Part shown: piece after piece, positions 12,055 to 25,167 of the stretch
Position numbering within the stretch: position 1 is the stretch's first letter
How the letters are laid out: each line of letters starts with the position of its first letter
Assembly (NCBI GenBank): GCA_963693085.1
Contig: OY856409.1
Span: forward strand, 1,538,471,072-1,538,535,071
Length of the DNA stretch: 64,000 nucleotides
Direction: 5' to 3'
From: Alisma plantago-aquatica
Lineage: Eukaryota > Streptophyta > Magnoliopsida > Alismatales > Alismataceae
The notes under the pieces: model-generated
Seen by the model: only the letters and a program-made list of their open reading frames with translations
What the model was told of the DNA's origin: nothing
Database searches by the model: none
Translations under genes and position numbers: made by a program

Positions 12055-15000
12055 TGTTATGCCCAAATCCCATGATTACCACTAATCATGATATTAGGGC
12101 ATAAGTTGAGGATTAAATATAATATGAAGAACACCCTTAACTTATTTTTTGATTTCAAACTCTTTGTCTTCTCATATTCAATCACATAAAATAACTTTAC
12201 AAGGGAATTAAAACTTGATTACTCTAATCCAATTTCAACAATAAAGATACATATCTAAACATTCATTATGTTTCTCACACTTCCATGTAAACATGGCATG
12301 ATAATAGGATACATTCCCTATTATTATGGAAACAAAGTTACGCATCATCATTTACAACTCTCTCACTTCTACTCAAGGGCCTAGAGTTAAAGGGACCGAC
12401 TAAACATAACTAATATGATACTTAACTCTCATGGCAGATCTACTCTAGCATTACCATTCTTCAGATCCACATGGTTTCCCTAAGGAAATGTGAGTAGAGG
12501 GGTGAGACTACTCACTCTGTGAATGAGTACTTCAAAGAAATAGTTTATTACACTCATATCATTAAAAATGTATTGTTGAACAACTTATATTAAGTATAGA
12601 AGAAGTAAGATCTAAAGGGATTAATAACCCCCAAACATACATATGACATGTTACTCTAGATGACTGTAAAGACTGGATCAATCATTGAGCATTCTTAAAC
12701 AATCACAACTAAAATATTAATTCAAAAACATACAAAAAATATTTGAATAACTACTGACACTTGATTAATCTCTCATTCATTTTATTATGCCCTGAACCCA
12801 CATGAGGTGTACCACAACATTTGAAAGTATCACAGAAAGGTACAATCTCACTATATAAGACTTATAAGCATGCCTACGATCCTAAGTTTGCAGTCTCAAT
12901 ACCACATCTGCAACTGTCATCTCCATGTCGGGCTCTAGATGGCTAATGGGAGTAGTCAGATATCTCAGACTCCACCTCTCAACCTAGGTACTAAGGAGGT
13001 GAGTCAAATCCCTCAAGCTTGTTGTGCACTAGTGGGCCTACCGAAGATGTCCACTGAGTAACACAACTTATAACACAAGTACCGTTGACATTTTGTGTTG
13101 GTGTTGGATACCAAACATTAAAAGAGGTTGCTCTCACTAGCCCAGACCCCTACACCCTACTAGTGCAATCCAGCTTACCTCAACCTATGTGGGACCTCCA
13201 GTCAGGAAGACATTTCCTCCTCATAGTGCATGCATGCCTCTTGTGAGTATTCTAAAGTAATTAGGACATCTAAATGTCTAATTCACTCTTTAAATTCATG
13301 GTTCAAACATCACATCAACATTCTTAGTTTAGCTTTGTAAATAGTTCATTTCATATACCATGTCTAATATATTCCACTAATAAATTAGTAAGCGTCACAA
13401 AATCTCACACTAAGAAACTATGGATTGAAAATAATTGATTCACTAAATTCCCTATCCCTATGGTGTCATTTACCTATTTCACATATCACGATACTCACGT
13501 AAGGATTCAATGCATCACAAACTTTCACTAAATAAGGACTACCCTCAACAATTCACATATAACCAAACATGTACATGAAAACCTAGTATGAACTTAACTA
13601 GGTTTTCCACGCCATACACTGAAATATCATGAGTCTTGAACAAATGAATTGATAATGATAAAAGAATCATGTAGTCTAAATTTCATGAAGTTTATTCACA
13701 AACTTCCAACTTTCCATTCATCTAGGGTTTCACCCTTTTTACCGTGATATCAAGAAAACACTGATGACATCACATGAAATCAATAATATTATCTAACATA
13801 TATGTAATACATATTCAGATAAAACAATCATCCATTAATAAGGTGATTCAAATAGGAAAATTTCTCTAAATAGCATTTTCAGACATAACCAAAAATCCTA
13901 GATTTCTGTATATTCTTATAGCTTCTGCAATAACTTCAGGAATTCGTTTTTAGATTATTTTCATCCATTTCTAATATGATATTATCATAAGAAATTCATC
14001 ACAATAGGAAAGAACCAATTTCTAGATCATCTTTCATAAGCTTAAACTGAAAGACAAATTTAGGGTTTGTAGTCACATACATAGGAACTGAAGATTATTG
14101 ATGATTCAATCCAATTTCATGCAATTTACTGTTCAAAGGAAGTACCCATTCACCTTAAGGTGTGAAAACACATTAAAAATGTATCCCACATATGAAAATT
14201 TTGAACTCATATCAAAACCCTAGAAAATTGCCACTTTCTTCTTCCTTTCAACTACGAACCCTAGGAATGGAGATTTATGGAGAAACAGTGAAAAAAGGGA
14301 AGATTTGATATCATTTCAAATAAAATTATAGGAGAGAAGGAATATTGACATGTGAGATAAGATTCACCAGAAAGGATATGCAAAAAAGCTAAATTTTCTT
14401 GATTTCATCATATATTGACTTGTGAATCCCTAGGTCAACATCTCCACCACTTTCTCCTCTCAAAACCATAGCTCTCCTCTCTCTCTATAATTTCGTTTCT
14501 CTAACAAGGATCAAGAAATATGAGAGTTCCTTGAGTGCTAGGTTGATCATATTGAGCAATTAAAAATTCTTGCTTCAATTGCCAATTGGCCCTACTTATA
14601 CTTTCCTTTATTTTAGTAGAATTTATTGTCATTAAAATATCACTGTAAAGCATATATTTCATAGGTCAAACCTCCTTCAAAAATTATGAAAATTTATCAT
14701 GGAGTCTAAAATGTCGTTTCAAAGATCTTGTAAAAAATTGATATCATTTCCAACAACCAATAAATAAATAAAAATAAAATTTGATGCTACTAAACAACAG
14801 TATGTAACATGGTCGGTCAAATCATAGTATGAACGATAATCATACTAAAATAACTTATATTTTGTACTAACATTCATGATTGAGTTATCCATATCATATC
14901 TAAAATTCCAGTAAATTCAAGTTATATAAAAATATGAAAAACCATTTGCCATACTACTATCCTGATCAAGTTTCATATTCATGTACCATAAAAACCCTAA

Positions 15001-15204
15001 TTTTTGGTGATCAAGGTTTACATTTCTCAAACCCTAATCCTTCAAACTAAAATCATTATTATATTTCCTTCTTAGATTTGAAATATCACAATTAAGCTAC
15101 CTTCATTGATTGGATTTAAGATTTAAATGGTGTTCAATATAATTAAGCATATAATCATTCAAGTAGACCCTAGTTTACCAATGAGCTCAGATGTGGTCAT
15201 AACA
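12055..15204 (-). repeat. 3' LTR of the LARD-like element
   Basis: Direct copy of 27649-30773, about 3150 bp, TG...CA bounded. The outer tip next to the TSD contains a foldback (12057-12104) in which TTATGCCC pairs with GGGCATAA and CATGATTA pairs with TAATCATG. Matching landmarks in both LTRs include the phrase GGTGTTGGATACCAAACATT and a shared block near the inner end about calling-length 'CAATTAAGCTACC'. Small indels and substitutions are spread along its whole length. Confidence 0.9.
12057..12104 (-). other. Two-tier foldback at the U5 tip of the LTR
   Basis: TTATGCCC (12057-12064) is complementary to GGGCATAA near 12096-12103, and inside it CATGATTA pairs with TAATCATG around a short loop. 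In the other LTR (27651-27700) the inner stem CATGATTA/TAATCATG is intact with a CAC loop, while the outer stem is weakened. In the right copy this tip lies next to the primer-binding site in the minus-strand transcript. Confidence 0.65.
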
Positions 15205-15220
15205 ATTCTTCCCCCCTCAA
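15205..15220 (-). other. Polypurine tract of the LARD-like element
   Basis: On the minus strand the bases directly before the left LTR read TTGAGGGGGGAAGAAT, a typical plus-strand primer (PPT). It fixes the orientation and the inner end of the 3' LTR. Confidence 0.8.
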
Positions 15221-17340
15221 AAAAGGTTTCGTTCCAAAAACATAAATACATAAGAGAAGTATATTTAAGGTTTATTTTAAACTTTTGAAATATTATATGT
15301 CATTATAATCTTGTATTTCACATTTGAATACTATTCAACCTTGAGTTCTTTGTTTACTATTTTAACCACAACAAATTTAAAACAAAGCCTCTCAATGACA
15401 ACAAAAGAATTATCTATGTCATCATCAATAATAGGAAAGTGAAAGACAAATCAACCATTTTTAATCTTATCATGATCTTTTGAGGAGTTACCTTAGCACT
15501 GGGAATCTGGTCCAACCGTCACAATTTATACAGTTCAATTTGTACTATTGTTCTTTATCACATCAGTGTAACTAAAGAGAGGTTGTTATTTTGAAGTTTA
15601 CTATTGTGCCAGTCAGGTAGAAAAGCAATCACAAGGTACAAGACTCGATTTAGCAACAATTGTACAACGCTGAGCTAGATTACCAGTATGAATGGCTAAA
15701 GCCATATCACCCTTTTCATTTTGTTTATTGCTCACACATGTACAATTGAAATCATACGTAAAGCAGATTTACATCCCTCAATATAACTTGAACAAATTAT
15801 ACTTTCAAAAAACAAATTAATGTATTACTAAAAGCCATTTGTTTTTATTTATCTTCTTATTCATTACTACTTGAATCTTCTTATCCATCTCATTTTTATC
15901 ATATATATTAAACATCTATAATCATTAAAATATTCAAGGTAAGAATGGATAATTCATCATTCTTTCTAACACAACAAGAATTTATTTCTTATCGCACTTC
16001 CCTCATGTTGTACTTTTTTTCATATCACACTTCTTATATTTCAAATCTATTTCTTATCCTCCATTCATTGTCATTTCCATGATGTTTATCTATCTTTCCT
16101 ATTTGCTACGTATAAACCATGGATTACTATCGCTACTATTTTCTTCTCATATTGTTGATCTTAAGATTTTTATTATATAGAGATGTTAGTGCTCAAGGTC
16201 AAATCACTAGTGACATACCTTGAACTACTAAAATCCTAAACATTCTAGGGTTTGATCCTTATCTACTATATGATCTGGTTGTGACATGATTTTACTCCCT
16301 TAAAGTCTTCCTTATATTTGCCACTTGAACTTCCTTTCTCTTACATGGCCATTCAGATAGATTCCTTTCTTAATTTACCCTACTAGGGTTTCATCATCAT
16401 ATAATGTGTCATTAATACATTTCATACATGTGTCTACCATGAAGGATTATTCTTTATATAGAATTCATTTTTTTATTAATTCATTCCCACATTGCTCTCA
16501 TTAAGGAAGATACCAAAGAGAAGATGACTTTTAAGATTTAGAATTGTGAACTACAAGTATTCACTTAACTTATTCCTCATATCTAGGTCTATTTACTCAT
16601 CATCAAGTAGACTAGACTATTTAGTATTTTCTCGCATTTCATAATTTCTCATTTTTTATCATCTACATTACTCCCTCATGTGTCAACCCATTCTTTATTT
16701 TGTATCATCCTTTAAATATATGTTACTCTTCCACCTACCATCTTAAACTTCTACTTATCTCTTATGATTATGTTGCTCATTCATGTGTATGATTATGTAT
16801 TCCATAACACATATATTTCTTATTATCCTTTTTCTAATGTGAAGCTAAAAATTTAAATCGATATTCTCCCTACTAGTTTCATCCTATGTTTAATATATTA
16901 CATGTCCTTTGTTTAAAATCAAATGGCTCATGCAAGGGGTCAAACATAGTTTCTCTTTCAATCAAGCTTTTCTATTCTAAATATAATTTACCTTTATATG
17001 ACTTCTTCATTTTTTAGGTGCAAATTTGTTCTTATTTTGAGAACAAGATTCATTTCATCACTAGGAGCCTATTAATACACTTGATGGAAACTAGGTTGTT
17101 ACTCTATATAAACTTTGAATCAAAAGGTAGTAAGGATGAATACATTAAACTTCATAATAGAAGTACGCATTCCATGCACTCAATTATATCATGTAATACT
17201 CCATCCTTAATCAAACTCATCATTTCCAACATTTTCTCTTTTGTTTCATCTGAGTTTCTTATCCTAGTCTTATAATTTACATGTTCATCTAGTTATGTCG
17301 TGTCAGTTTGTCTGAAGACTCTTTCACTTCTATGTACTTT
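15221..17340. other. Internal region of the LARD-like element, left part, no coding content seen
   Basis: About 2.1 kb of AT-rich sequence between the polypurine tract and the CACTA insertion. No gag, protease, integrase or RT motif was recognised on either strand. Confidence 0.6.
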
Positions 17341-17343
17341 TGG

Positions 17344-17356
17344 CACTACTACAGAT
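17344..17356 (+). repeat. CACTA left terminal inverted repeat
   Basis: CACTACTACAGAT, matched by CACTGCTACAGAA at 26597-26585 on the other strand. The preceding TGG is the target duplication. Confidence 0.95.
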
Positions 17357-17359
17357 TTG

Positions 17360-17870
17360 GCCTTTGGCGTCGGTTATTTAAGCCCTTGTTGTGATGGTTT
17401 CCAAGCGACACCTATGTGGGTGCCGCTAAAGTCAAACCCTTTCAGCGTCGGTTTTCCAACTGACGCCAAAACGCTTCGCGCTACCGAAAACGTGCCAGTA
17501 GGGCCCCATCAGTGTCGGTTCTAAGTAACAAAACCGATGCACCACAAAAAGGGTGCCATCTAGGACTCTATCGGCGTCGGTATTCTACTAATAACTGACA
17601 TCATATCATCTGCCGCCACGGCTGTGCTGTCCAGCACGGCCGTGCTGGCCAAAAGGGTGTGTTGTCCAGCACGGCCGTGCTGCCCAGAATGGCATCGGTT
17701 GTCTACTAATAACCGACGCCATATCACCTACCACGACGGCCATGCTATCTAGTACGACCATGTTGGCCAGGCTGTCTGGAAGCATTAGGCGGCGGTTTTT
17801 TGCTATTTAATGACGTTGTAAACCTTTGTTGTCAGTTTTAGACAAATAACCGACGCCTATGGTTTGATTT
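17360..17870. repeat. CACTA left subterminal repeats, with CACGGCCGTG palindromes
   Basis: The word CGTCGGTT and its complement AACCGACG recur in both orientations (around 17368, 17444, 17575, 17708-17722, 17850). In CACTA elements such arrays bind the element-encoded TnpA-type protein. Mixed in at 17615-17780 are perfect or near-perfect palindromes of CAGCACGGCCGTGCTG (two perfect copies within about 50 bp near 17630-17690, plus decayed copies such as GCTGTGCTG and CGACCATGTTGG). GC content is well above the surroundings. The second word is not an obvious part of the CGTCGGTT system. Confidence 0.85.
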
Positions 17871-18064
17871 TTTTTTTTCTTATCAGTTTGCAGGCCTGCT
17901 GTGGCTGGTCACAGGATGAGAACCGACATTTCAGTGGAACTGAATTGTATGTTTATGACATCCATAGATATTAGCCAACAAACAGGCCACAAACCTACAA
18001 AATCAATAATTATTCTTTTCACACATTCATACATAGGTAGACACATTCTGACATCAATTCAATT

Positions 18065-18195
18065 TTCACATTCACACATGTAGAAACATTCAAATACATG
18101 TAGAAACATTCAGACATGTAGAAATACATGTATAAACATTCATTTACAAAATATCATACATGTATAACCATTCATTTACAAAATATCATTCATCA
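18065..18195. repeat. Short degenerate tandem repeat (ACATGTAGAAACATTCA-type)
   Basis: Several imperfect copies of ACATGTAGAAACATTCA and TACATGTATAACCATTCA follow each other just downstream of the stop codon of the Ulp1-containing gene, in its likely 3' untranslated region. Confidence 0.7.
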
Positions 18196-19865
18196 TCGCT
18201 ATCAGCATCCCAATTATATCTTACAGTCCCCACTGCTTGAATGGCTCTTGCCCATTCTTCTCTTACGTCATTCAATACTTCCATCGTATATGGAGAATGC
18301 ACATCTTTTAAGGCATTACCTGTGTTGGGGTCAGTTTTAAACACCTACAAAGAGAATGACGTATGTATATAAATAATAATATATAAATAAGATTGATATA
18401 TTTCATACTATCTAATGAGACTATATATAATACCTTAAGTATGGCATTGATTTCATCTGCATGTTTGATAATCATGTCCATAAACCGCATCACATAGTAT
18501 GCACATGCCCAGCCGTTGTCTTGTGTAGCACACTATAAAATAGATACAAAATATAAAAAAATACAAAGAAGCACAGTTCACATAAATAACATATAGATTG
18601 GAATCGAGAACTTACTTTCACATTCTCCCAAATTATTGGCTAGTTCTTTTACCTTTCCTCCAGCCTTTTGGAATGCATCTAAACCCCTACATGTTAATGT
18701 AACATAGTAAATTGCATAATGAAATTGTAATGTAATAATAGATGTTAACATATATAAAAATAAAATATTTCTCACCAGAATAATATCATTCTCATTATGT
18801 GTCCAATGGTTGGATTCAATGTACTCCCCGCAGGATCTAGATAATAGACAGTGAACGTCCCGGGGAGAATAACTAGTAACTCCCAATACTTCGCGCTAGA
18901 GGTAAAAAAGTTAAAAATTAATAACTCAAAATCCACAATAAAAATGTAATTTTCTTAAGTCCAAATTATAAGCAGAGTAACTTACTTCACATTGAACGGA
19001 GCTATTATTATTGTCTTCTTTTTTTGATCGAAAATTGTGAAAGCATCATAACAATATTGTTGAACACTATCAGGGTCTTTAGCTACCAGACTAATCAATG
19101 ATGGAATCAAAAATCACACATGTTCAAATGCAAATTGTTTACCTTGCATTTTGACTAAGTAGCTGCAAAACATGTATTATGTATGCATTAATATATAAGA
19201 AACTAGATCACTGGATCCTACACAAGGTATATGGATATATAAATAAGATCTCACCTTATCCATGCCTCTATCATTGATGTATTCAGCCAATCATAGATAA
19301 ACAACGAGAGTTTTCATATGATTGACCTGCATAATCCTCTTCTAAAGAAACAACTATAGGGCAATGTATATTATGTGTGCATAGACATACTGCCATTCCC
19401 TTACAAGCAGGACCTAACGGGAATTTTAGGTCAGTTGGAACCCAACTTGGTAATGCAGGAAGTGGAGGTGGAGGCCTAGATGCTCCGGGTGTCTTCTTTT
19501 TAACCTGTATATATAATTTCAGATCAATTGACCTCATATATACACATTAAAAATTGAACGTAATGTAAATTTATCTTACAATTTTAGTAGTGTAGACGAC
19601 ATCCGCTTTGGGCCACAATATCACCCAACCTTCTGCCTCACCAAGTGTATCAATATTTGGGTGGGCATATGGAAATGTAGCTTCCCTCCAATCGGAGATT
19701 ACACGTATCGGGCTCACACGAATGTAACCCTGTGGCATTGGATCCCTGTGAATCGTTGCCCCAGGAAGGGACGGGTAAGCCTGCACCTCTGCAACAACAT
19801 AATCTTCAATTTTTAAGCGGCATGGCTTCGACACCTACAAATTTATGTAAAGAATGTTATACGTA

Positions 19866-19917
19866 TATACATATCATCTTGAAAACATATCATCTTGAAA
19901 ACATATCATCTTGAAAA
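19866..19917. repeat. Threefold tandem repeat of about 17-18 bp
   Basis: ACATATCATCTTGAAA occurs three times in a row, in an AT-rich gap between two exons of the Ulp1-containing CACTA gene, probably an intron. Confidence 0.85.
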
Positions 19918-21111
19918 GACTAGCTACTATATCATAAACAATACTTACAACATACGTGCTAGGTGGTGGGTCTACAATATTACTCTTAGCATGTGCATCA
20001 GGAGAAGAGTGGGTTGCCATAGGCTGATTGGAAGCCTGAGATGCCTGCCACCGCAACATTTCTTCCTTAACCTTCTTAGCAACTATATCCTCGACTCTCT
20101 TATTCTCCTATACATGGATAAAAGAAACATTAGCTTCTTATTATTGAATTCCCTTTTGCAGTAACATTCTAAAAAAAGAATAGGTTACCTCTTCTTGTGA
20201 AAGTCCCGCTCTTGCGACAGGTTTGCGTTGGGACGTCCCAAAGAACGCTTTGATGCCCACACCAACGCCTGCACCCCTAACACGTCTAGGATGCTCTGGG
20301 TTACCCAGAGCAACTGTCAATTCATCCCTTGTGCTCTGAGGGATGAACATGCCTTGTTTCCTCTGCTCGTGCAACTCCGGCTAATCACCATCAACAGAAA
20401 TTGGTAAGTAAACACCACAAATAATCGATATTCGAACGACATGCATTGTTGAGTTGTATTTTACTATTTTTGTAGCCGCCTCAGTAGTTACAGGCTTATT
20501 TATTTCACCCTTCTTATTTTTCCTCCCAGCTATCCAAACATCATGGTGATGCATGGGTGTGGTAAATGTAGTAGAGGATTCCTGAGTAGCAGCAAACTCT
20601 TCCTGTAGTCTTTGGAGAACGCCTGCATAGCCCTTTGGACCCATTGTATGGTCATGCACATTCAATGCACGCCTTTCTCTTTGTGCCTCACTGAATGCCT
20701 AGTTAGTATGCACATTGATTTGGTTAGTAACACTAAAGGTTAATACAACGTATATTAATTAAATTGGGAGTGACGCTCAATACCTTGAATTCTTCAATTT
20801 GTCTTGAAGCAACAAATGTGTCCCAATCTTCTTTGTCCAAGAAGTTCCACTTTTCAAGGGCTGACTTCTTCTTCTTATCACCATCTTTTATGTATTCTCT
20901 GTTGAGATTTGTCCTATAGTTCCTTAGCATCTTTCCAGCGCATTGCATCATACTTTTATGATGCAACTTCTCATCCAATGCAAACAGATTATGTAAAATA
21001 GAATTGCTATTAACTAGTATCCAAAAATATAATTGCAACTAATAGAATTTGTAATCTACAAAATAGAATTGCAAATAATAATAACTCACACATAAATCCT
21101 TCCATATCAAG

Positions 21112-21218
21112 TCTTTCTTCACCTAAGGAGCTTTATGCCAATTATTATACTTAACACCACAATGTGTCTTTCTTCACCTAAGGAGATTTATGCCAATTAT
21201 CATACTTAACACCACAAT
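21112..21218. repeat. 53-54 bp tandem duplication inside the CACTA Ulp1 gene
   Basis: Two adjacent copies (about 21112-21164 and 21166-21218) both begin GTCTTTCTTCACCTAAGG and end TTAACACCACAAT, differing at only about two positions. On the coding strand the unit covers the segment reading CGVKYDNWHK..., a conserved PttA-family motif, so the duplication disrupts the reading frame region. Confidence 0.85.
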
Positions 21219-21813
21219 GGCTTCAAGTGACACACCCAAGATAGTTTACAAAATTATTGCGGTTCACTCCAATTGCATTTCCTGCATTATCAAACTCCAC
21301 AGCCAATCTGGATCCACTGCCCCTTAGCACTGTTAACTTCTTTAGCAGAGTGATGCCCCTTTTCTTGTTAACTTTTTGGTGGTGCGCATCAAGTGCCTCT
21401 AGTGATTCAGAGGGTACATGTGCATCATCAACCTAAAATTTGACAAAATAAACACACTAAATTAGCCCAATATAGAAATATAAGATATATGACATAACTA
21501 CAAGATAATGAATTTTGATAGAAATATAGGATATATTTTTAAAACTTACATTGGTATCCTTGCCATGCTCATCATGGACATCATCCTCATCTTTGACATC
21601 ATGCTCATCATAGACATCATGGTCAGCCATCTGAAAATGTCATTAAAAAGGCAAACATTTAGCATTTGTATTAACTAGAAGATAATGAAACATTATGTCT
21701 GAAAATGATATTGATATTAAAAAAGCAAACATTTAGCATTTATATAGTTCACATATAAAAATGAAACATTGAAAAATGAAACATATAAAAATGAAACATG
21801 CATGCCTCTAAAA

Positions 21814-24800
21814 TTATGATCTTTTATCAATTAACAATCCTTCATTGTGATCTTCATGCACATATAAGTCACCATTAGCTTCAATATTTTGTGGAGTTGG
21901 AAACCCAAATGAGAATGGACTAGAGTCATCATACTTATCATAGTACTCTTCTTCATCTATAGGATCTTCAATGAACTGTCTTTTACCATGAAGAACAACC
22001 GACCATTTATCATTTGCAGACTCATCGATATAAAATACTTGTTTCGCCTGTGATGCCAATATGAATGGTTCACCCTTCTCGCCAATCTTTTCAAAGTTCA
22101 CTAAAGTGAAACCCAATTCATACACTATAACTCCTTTGGTGTTATCAACCCAATTACATTTGAAGAGCAGAATTCTGAAATCTATGTAGTCAAACTCCCA
22201 TATGTCTTCAATGACACCGTAATATGACATTTTAGCTTCACATGGACTCTAATCCTTTGCACTTGCAAAATACATAGTCGATGCTTGAAGGGTGACCCCA
22301 CTATTTTGGACGACACTCTTATCATCTTGGCGCTTTGTGTAATATGTGAACCCATTAATGTCAAACTCTTCATAAGACATAACATTCGATTTTGGTTTAA
22401 AGGCGAGGCATTTGATAGTTTCCATAATATCATCTGGTGTTTGAGATTGTTGATGTAAGACTTTATCTTCAAACCACTTAGTAAAAGTCTTGTTATGCTC
22501 TCTAGCAAGCCACATTGAACTGGCTCGAGGATGTTGTCTCTTGATGAAATTGGTATGTACCTCGATATTAACACTCATTTCATCCATGTTGTGTAAAATA
22601 TACAAGTGACCTTGTTCCAACTGCTCACGGCTGATTACTCACCCGTGATCCCAAAATTCCTTTGCCCTCCTCAATATTCTTGTCATTAACGGGAGTGTCA
22701 TTACCACTCAGAAAGTCATTGCAAAAATCCATAACCTCTCTCACCACATAACCCTCAATAATACTCCCTTCAGGCCGATAACGGTTTCGAACATCACCTT
22801 TAAAAACACTCATGTATCATTCAAAGGGATACATCCAATGCAAGAAAACTGGTCCCAACATTTTCACTTCCCTAGTCAAGTGGACAACAAGATGTACCAT
22901 GATATCAAAGAACAAAGGAAGGAAATACATCTCAAGTTGACATAGGGTAACAACCACTTCTCTTTGCAAATTATCGAGAGTATCAGGGGCAATAACTTTG
23001 CTGTACAGACCGTTGAAAAAGAAACAAAGTCTGGTGATTGCAAACCTTACATGCTTCAGTAATATAGATCGAATTGCCACAGGCAATATTTGTTGCACTC
23101 GAGTGTGACAATCACGAGATTGAAGACCTATCAACTTCAGATCTTTCATTGATACCAATATATGAATATTGGATGAGTAACCTTGTGGTACCTTAACATT
23201 GCCAAGCATTCACAAAAAGCTTTCTTCTCCTTTCTAGACAACATGTAATAAGAGGGAGGTAAGTATGTTCTTTTTTACTCATTTAATATAATTTTGTTTA
23301 TTCTGACCTTATTCCCATTTCACGTAGGTCCAATCTGGATTTTATCCCATCTTTAGTCTTACCCGGTATATTCAACAAAGTACCAATGACACTATCACAT
23401 ACATTTTTCTCAACGTGCATGACATCGATACAATGTCTGAATGTTAAAGAACTCCAATAAGGATGGTCCCAAAATATTTACTTCTTCTTGAATGAAGAAT
23501 TGTCACTCCATGTGGTGATAGTACATTGTGATCTCTTACCAAATTCATTGACAATGTCTTTTACACTTTCATAAACAACATCCCCTGTTATAGGTTTAGG
23601 TGCACTTCGTTCCTCATTCCATCCATTGAATGCTTTGTGCTTCCTACGATACGGATGGAATTTTGAAAGAAACCCTTGAAGACCACGATATACAGTCTTT
23701 CCGCCATGTTTTAGTCATATTGAATCAGTGTTCTCTTCACATATAGGACACACTTTAGCTCCTTTGACACTATATCCAGGCAAATTCCCGTATACTGGAA
23801 AGTCATTAATAGTGCAAAACAACATAGCGTGCAAACAAAATGTTCTCTTCGTGAAGCATCATAGGTCATCACACCTTCACCCCAAAGTTTCTTTAAGTCA
23901 TCAATCAGAGGTTCAAGATAAACATGGATATCATTTCCAGGTTGTTTAGGGCCCAATATCAACTACGACAACATAACGTATTTATTTTTCATACATAGCC
24001 AGGGAGGAAGATTGTATATAACAAGCATGATTGGCCAAGTGCTATGTTGGCTTCTCAATGTCCCCTACGGATTCATCCCATATGTACAAAGCACAAGTCT
24101 TAAATTCCTGTCTTCTTCACCAAATTTGGGGTACAATAGATCAATCTTCTTCCAGTGTGGGGAATCAGATGCATGTCTTAGAATCCCATCATTATTTTTC
24201 TTAACATCTGCATGCCACCTCAAATTCTTTGCATCTATCGGATTTGCAAACAAGCGTTGAAACTGTGATATTATAGGTAGATACCACATCACCTTGGCAG
24301 GAGAACCAGTTTTGGACTCCCCCGAAGTCGTTAATTTATACCGTGATGCACCACATTTTGGACAATCTTTCAAATCCACATAGTCCTTTTGAAATAATAC
24401 ACAATCATTCGGGCATGCGTGTATCTTCTTGGCCTCCATTACCATTAGACACAACAATTTCTTTACCCTGTATGTTGAGATTGGCAGATCGTTTCCTTCA
24501 GGAAGCATTTCTTTCAACAAAGTCAACAATGAAGTGAAGCTTTTATCGCTCCATCTATTGTTGTCTTTCAACTTATAAAATCTCAACATAGCACTAATCT
24601 TTGTAAACTTAGTACAACTCATGTATGATGGTATCTCAACATCATGCACAATATTTCTAAAGATGGGCGGTGGATCGGTGTGCTCTACCCCACAACTATC
24701 CATCATCACATCAATGATGTCTACTGGAACTGGTTCGTTCACATCTACGTCATCAGAGACAATTTCTTCTTCCACCCAAGCACTGCTATCGACATCCACT

Positions 24801-25051
24801 GGTTTCAAGTTTGAAATCTGTCCATGTCAGTGCTATTCAGTATAGCCTTGTACAATCCCGTTGCACATGACATGACTTTTGATTTCGTCACCAGTACTGA
24901 CTTTCAAGTTGTTACCGCAATGCCTACATGGACAGTAGAACCTATCTCCAGGTTGTTTCCTATGTTCCTCGGCAAATCTAATAAATTGATCAAGACTAGA
25001 TATAAACTCTGGGCTGCAGCGATTGCGAACGGACATCCATGATCTATCCAT
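21814..25051 (-). pseudogene. CACTA TnpD-type transposase (Transposase_21, DUF4218, DUF4216), broken
   Basis: The start chosen at 25051 begins MDRSWMSVRNRCSPEFI, the conserved opening of the Transpos_assoc domain, which goes on to CPCRHCGNN. The core Transposase_21 domain (24808-23250) includes WSDKSFTSLLTLLKEMLP, KIHACPNDCVLF, CPKCGASRYKL, PAKVMWYLPI, YNLPPWLCMK, GPKQPGNDIHVYLEPLIDDL, and DVMHVEKNVCDSVIGTLLN. DUF4218 follows (23160-22250: LPVAIRSILLKHVR, LEMYFLPLFFDIMVHL, DVRNRYRPEGSIIEGY). DUF4216 closes it (22230-21814: YYGVIEDIWEFDY, ASQAKQVFYIDES), ending LLIDKRS. The domain order and length of about 1,000 residues are usual for the family. At least five stops or frame changes (near 24064, 23962, 23470, 22815, 22245) make it a pseudogene. 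The protein would recognise and cut the element ends. Confidence 0.9.
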
Positions 25052-25167
25052 TCTATGATCAAAGAGAAAAAAAGTATATATTAGGACAAGATTAAGGTCT
25101 AGGGTTAACAAATACATGTGATGTCATTCTTATATATAACAAATGTACATGTACCACCTATCCCATC

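Larger units (their letters stand above)
18186..21630 (-). pseudogene. CACTA second gene: PttA/Transposase_24-like protein with C-terminal Ulp1-like protease domain
   Basis: The start MADHDVYDEHDVKDEDD at 21630 opens an acidic first exon that ends at a GTAAG donor (21549-21545). The next exon (from about 21434) has KKRGITLLKKLTVLRG and GSRLAVEFDNAGNAIGVN. Further exons read WDTFVASRQIEEF (about 20810) and MGPKGYAGVLQRLQEEF (about 20640), typical of the plant transposase PttA/En-Spm family; LGNPEHPRRVRGAGVGVG (about 20310); and a DUF8039-like stretch at 19834-19571. The last third is Ulp1-like: YWELLVILPG...VYYLDPAGS (about 18890-18820) and QDNGWACAYYVMRFM (about 18520-18480), ending WDADSDDE with stop at 18186. 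The His of the usual HW motif reads Tyr, while the Cys is kept. A stop and a tandem duplication near 21100-21220 break one exon. Exon borders are approximate. Confidence 0.75.
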
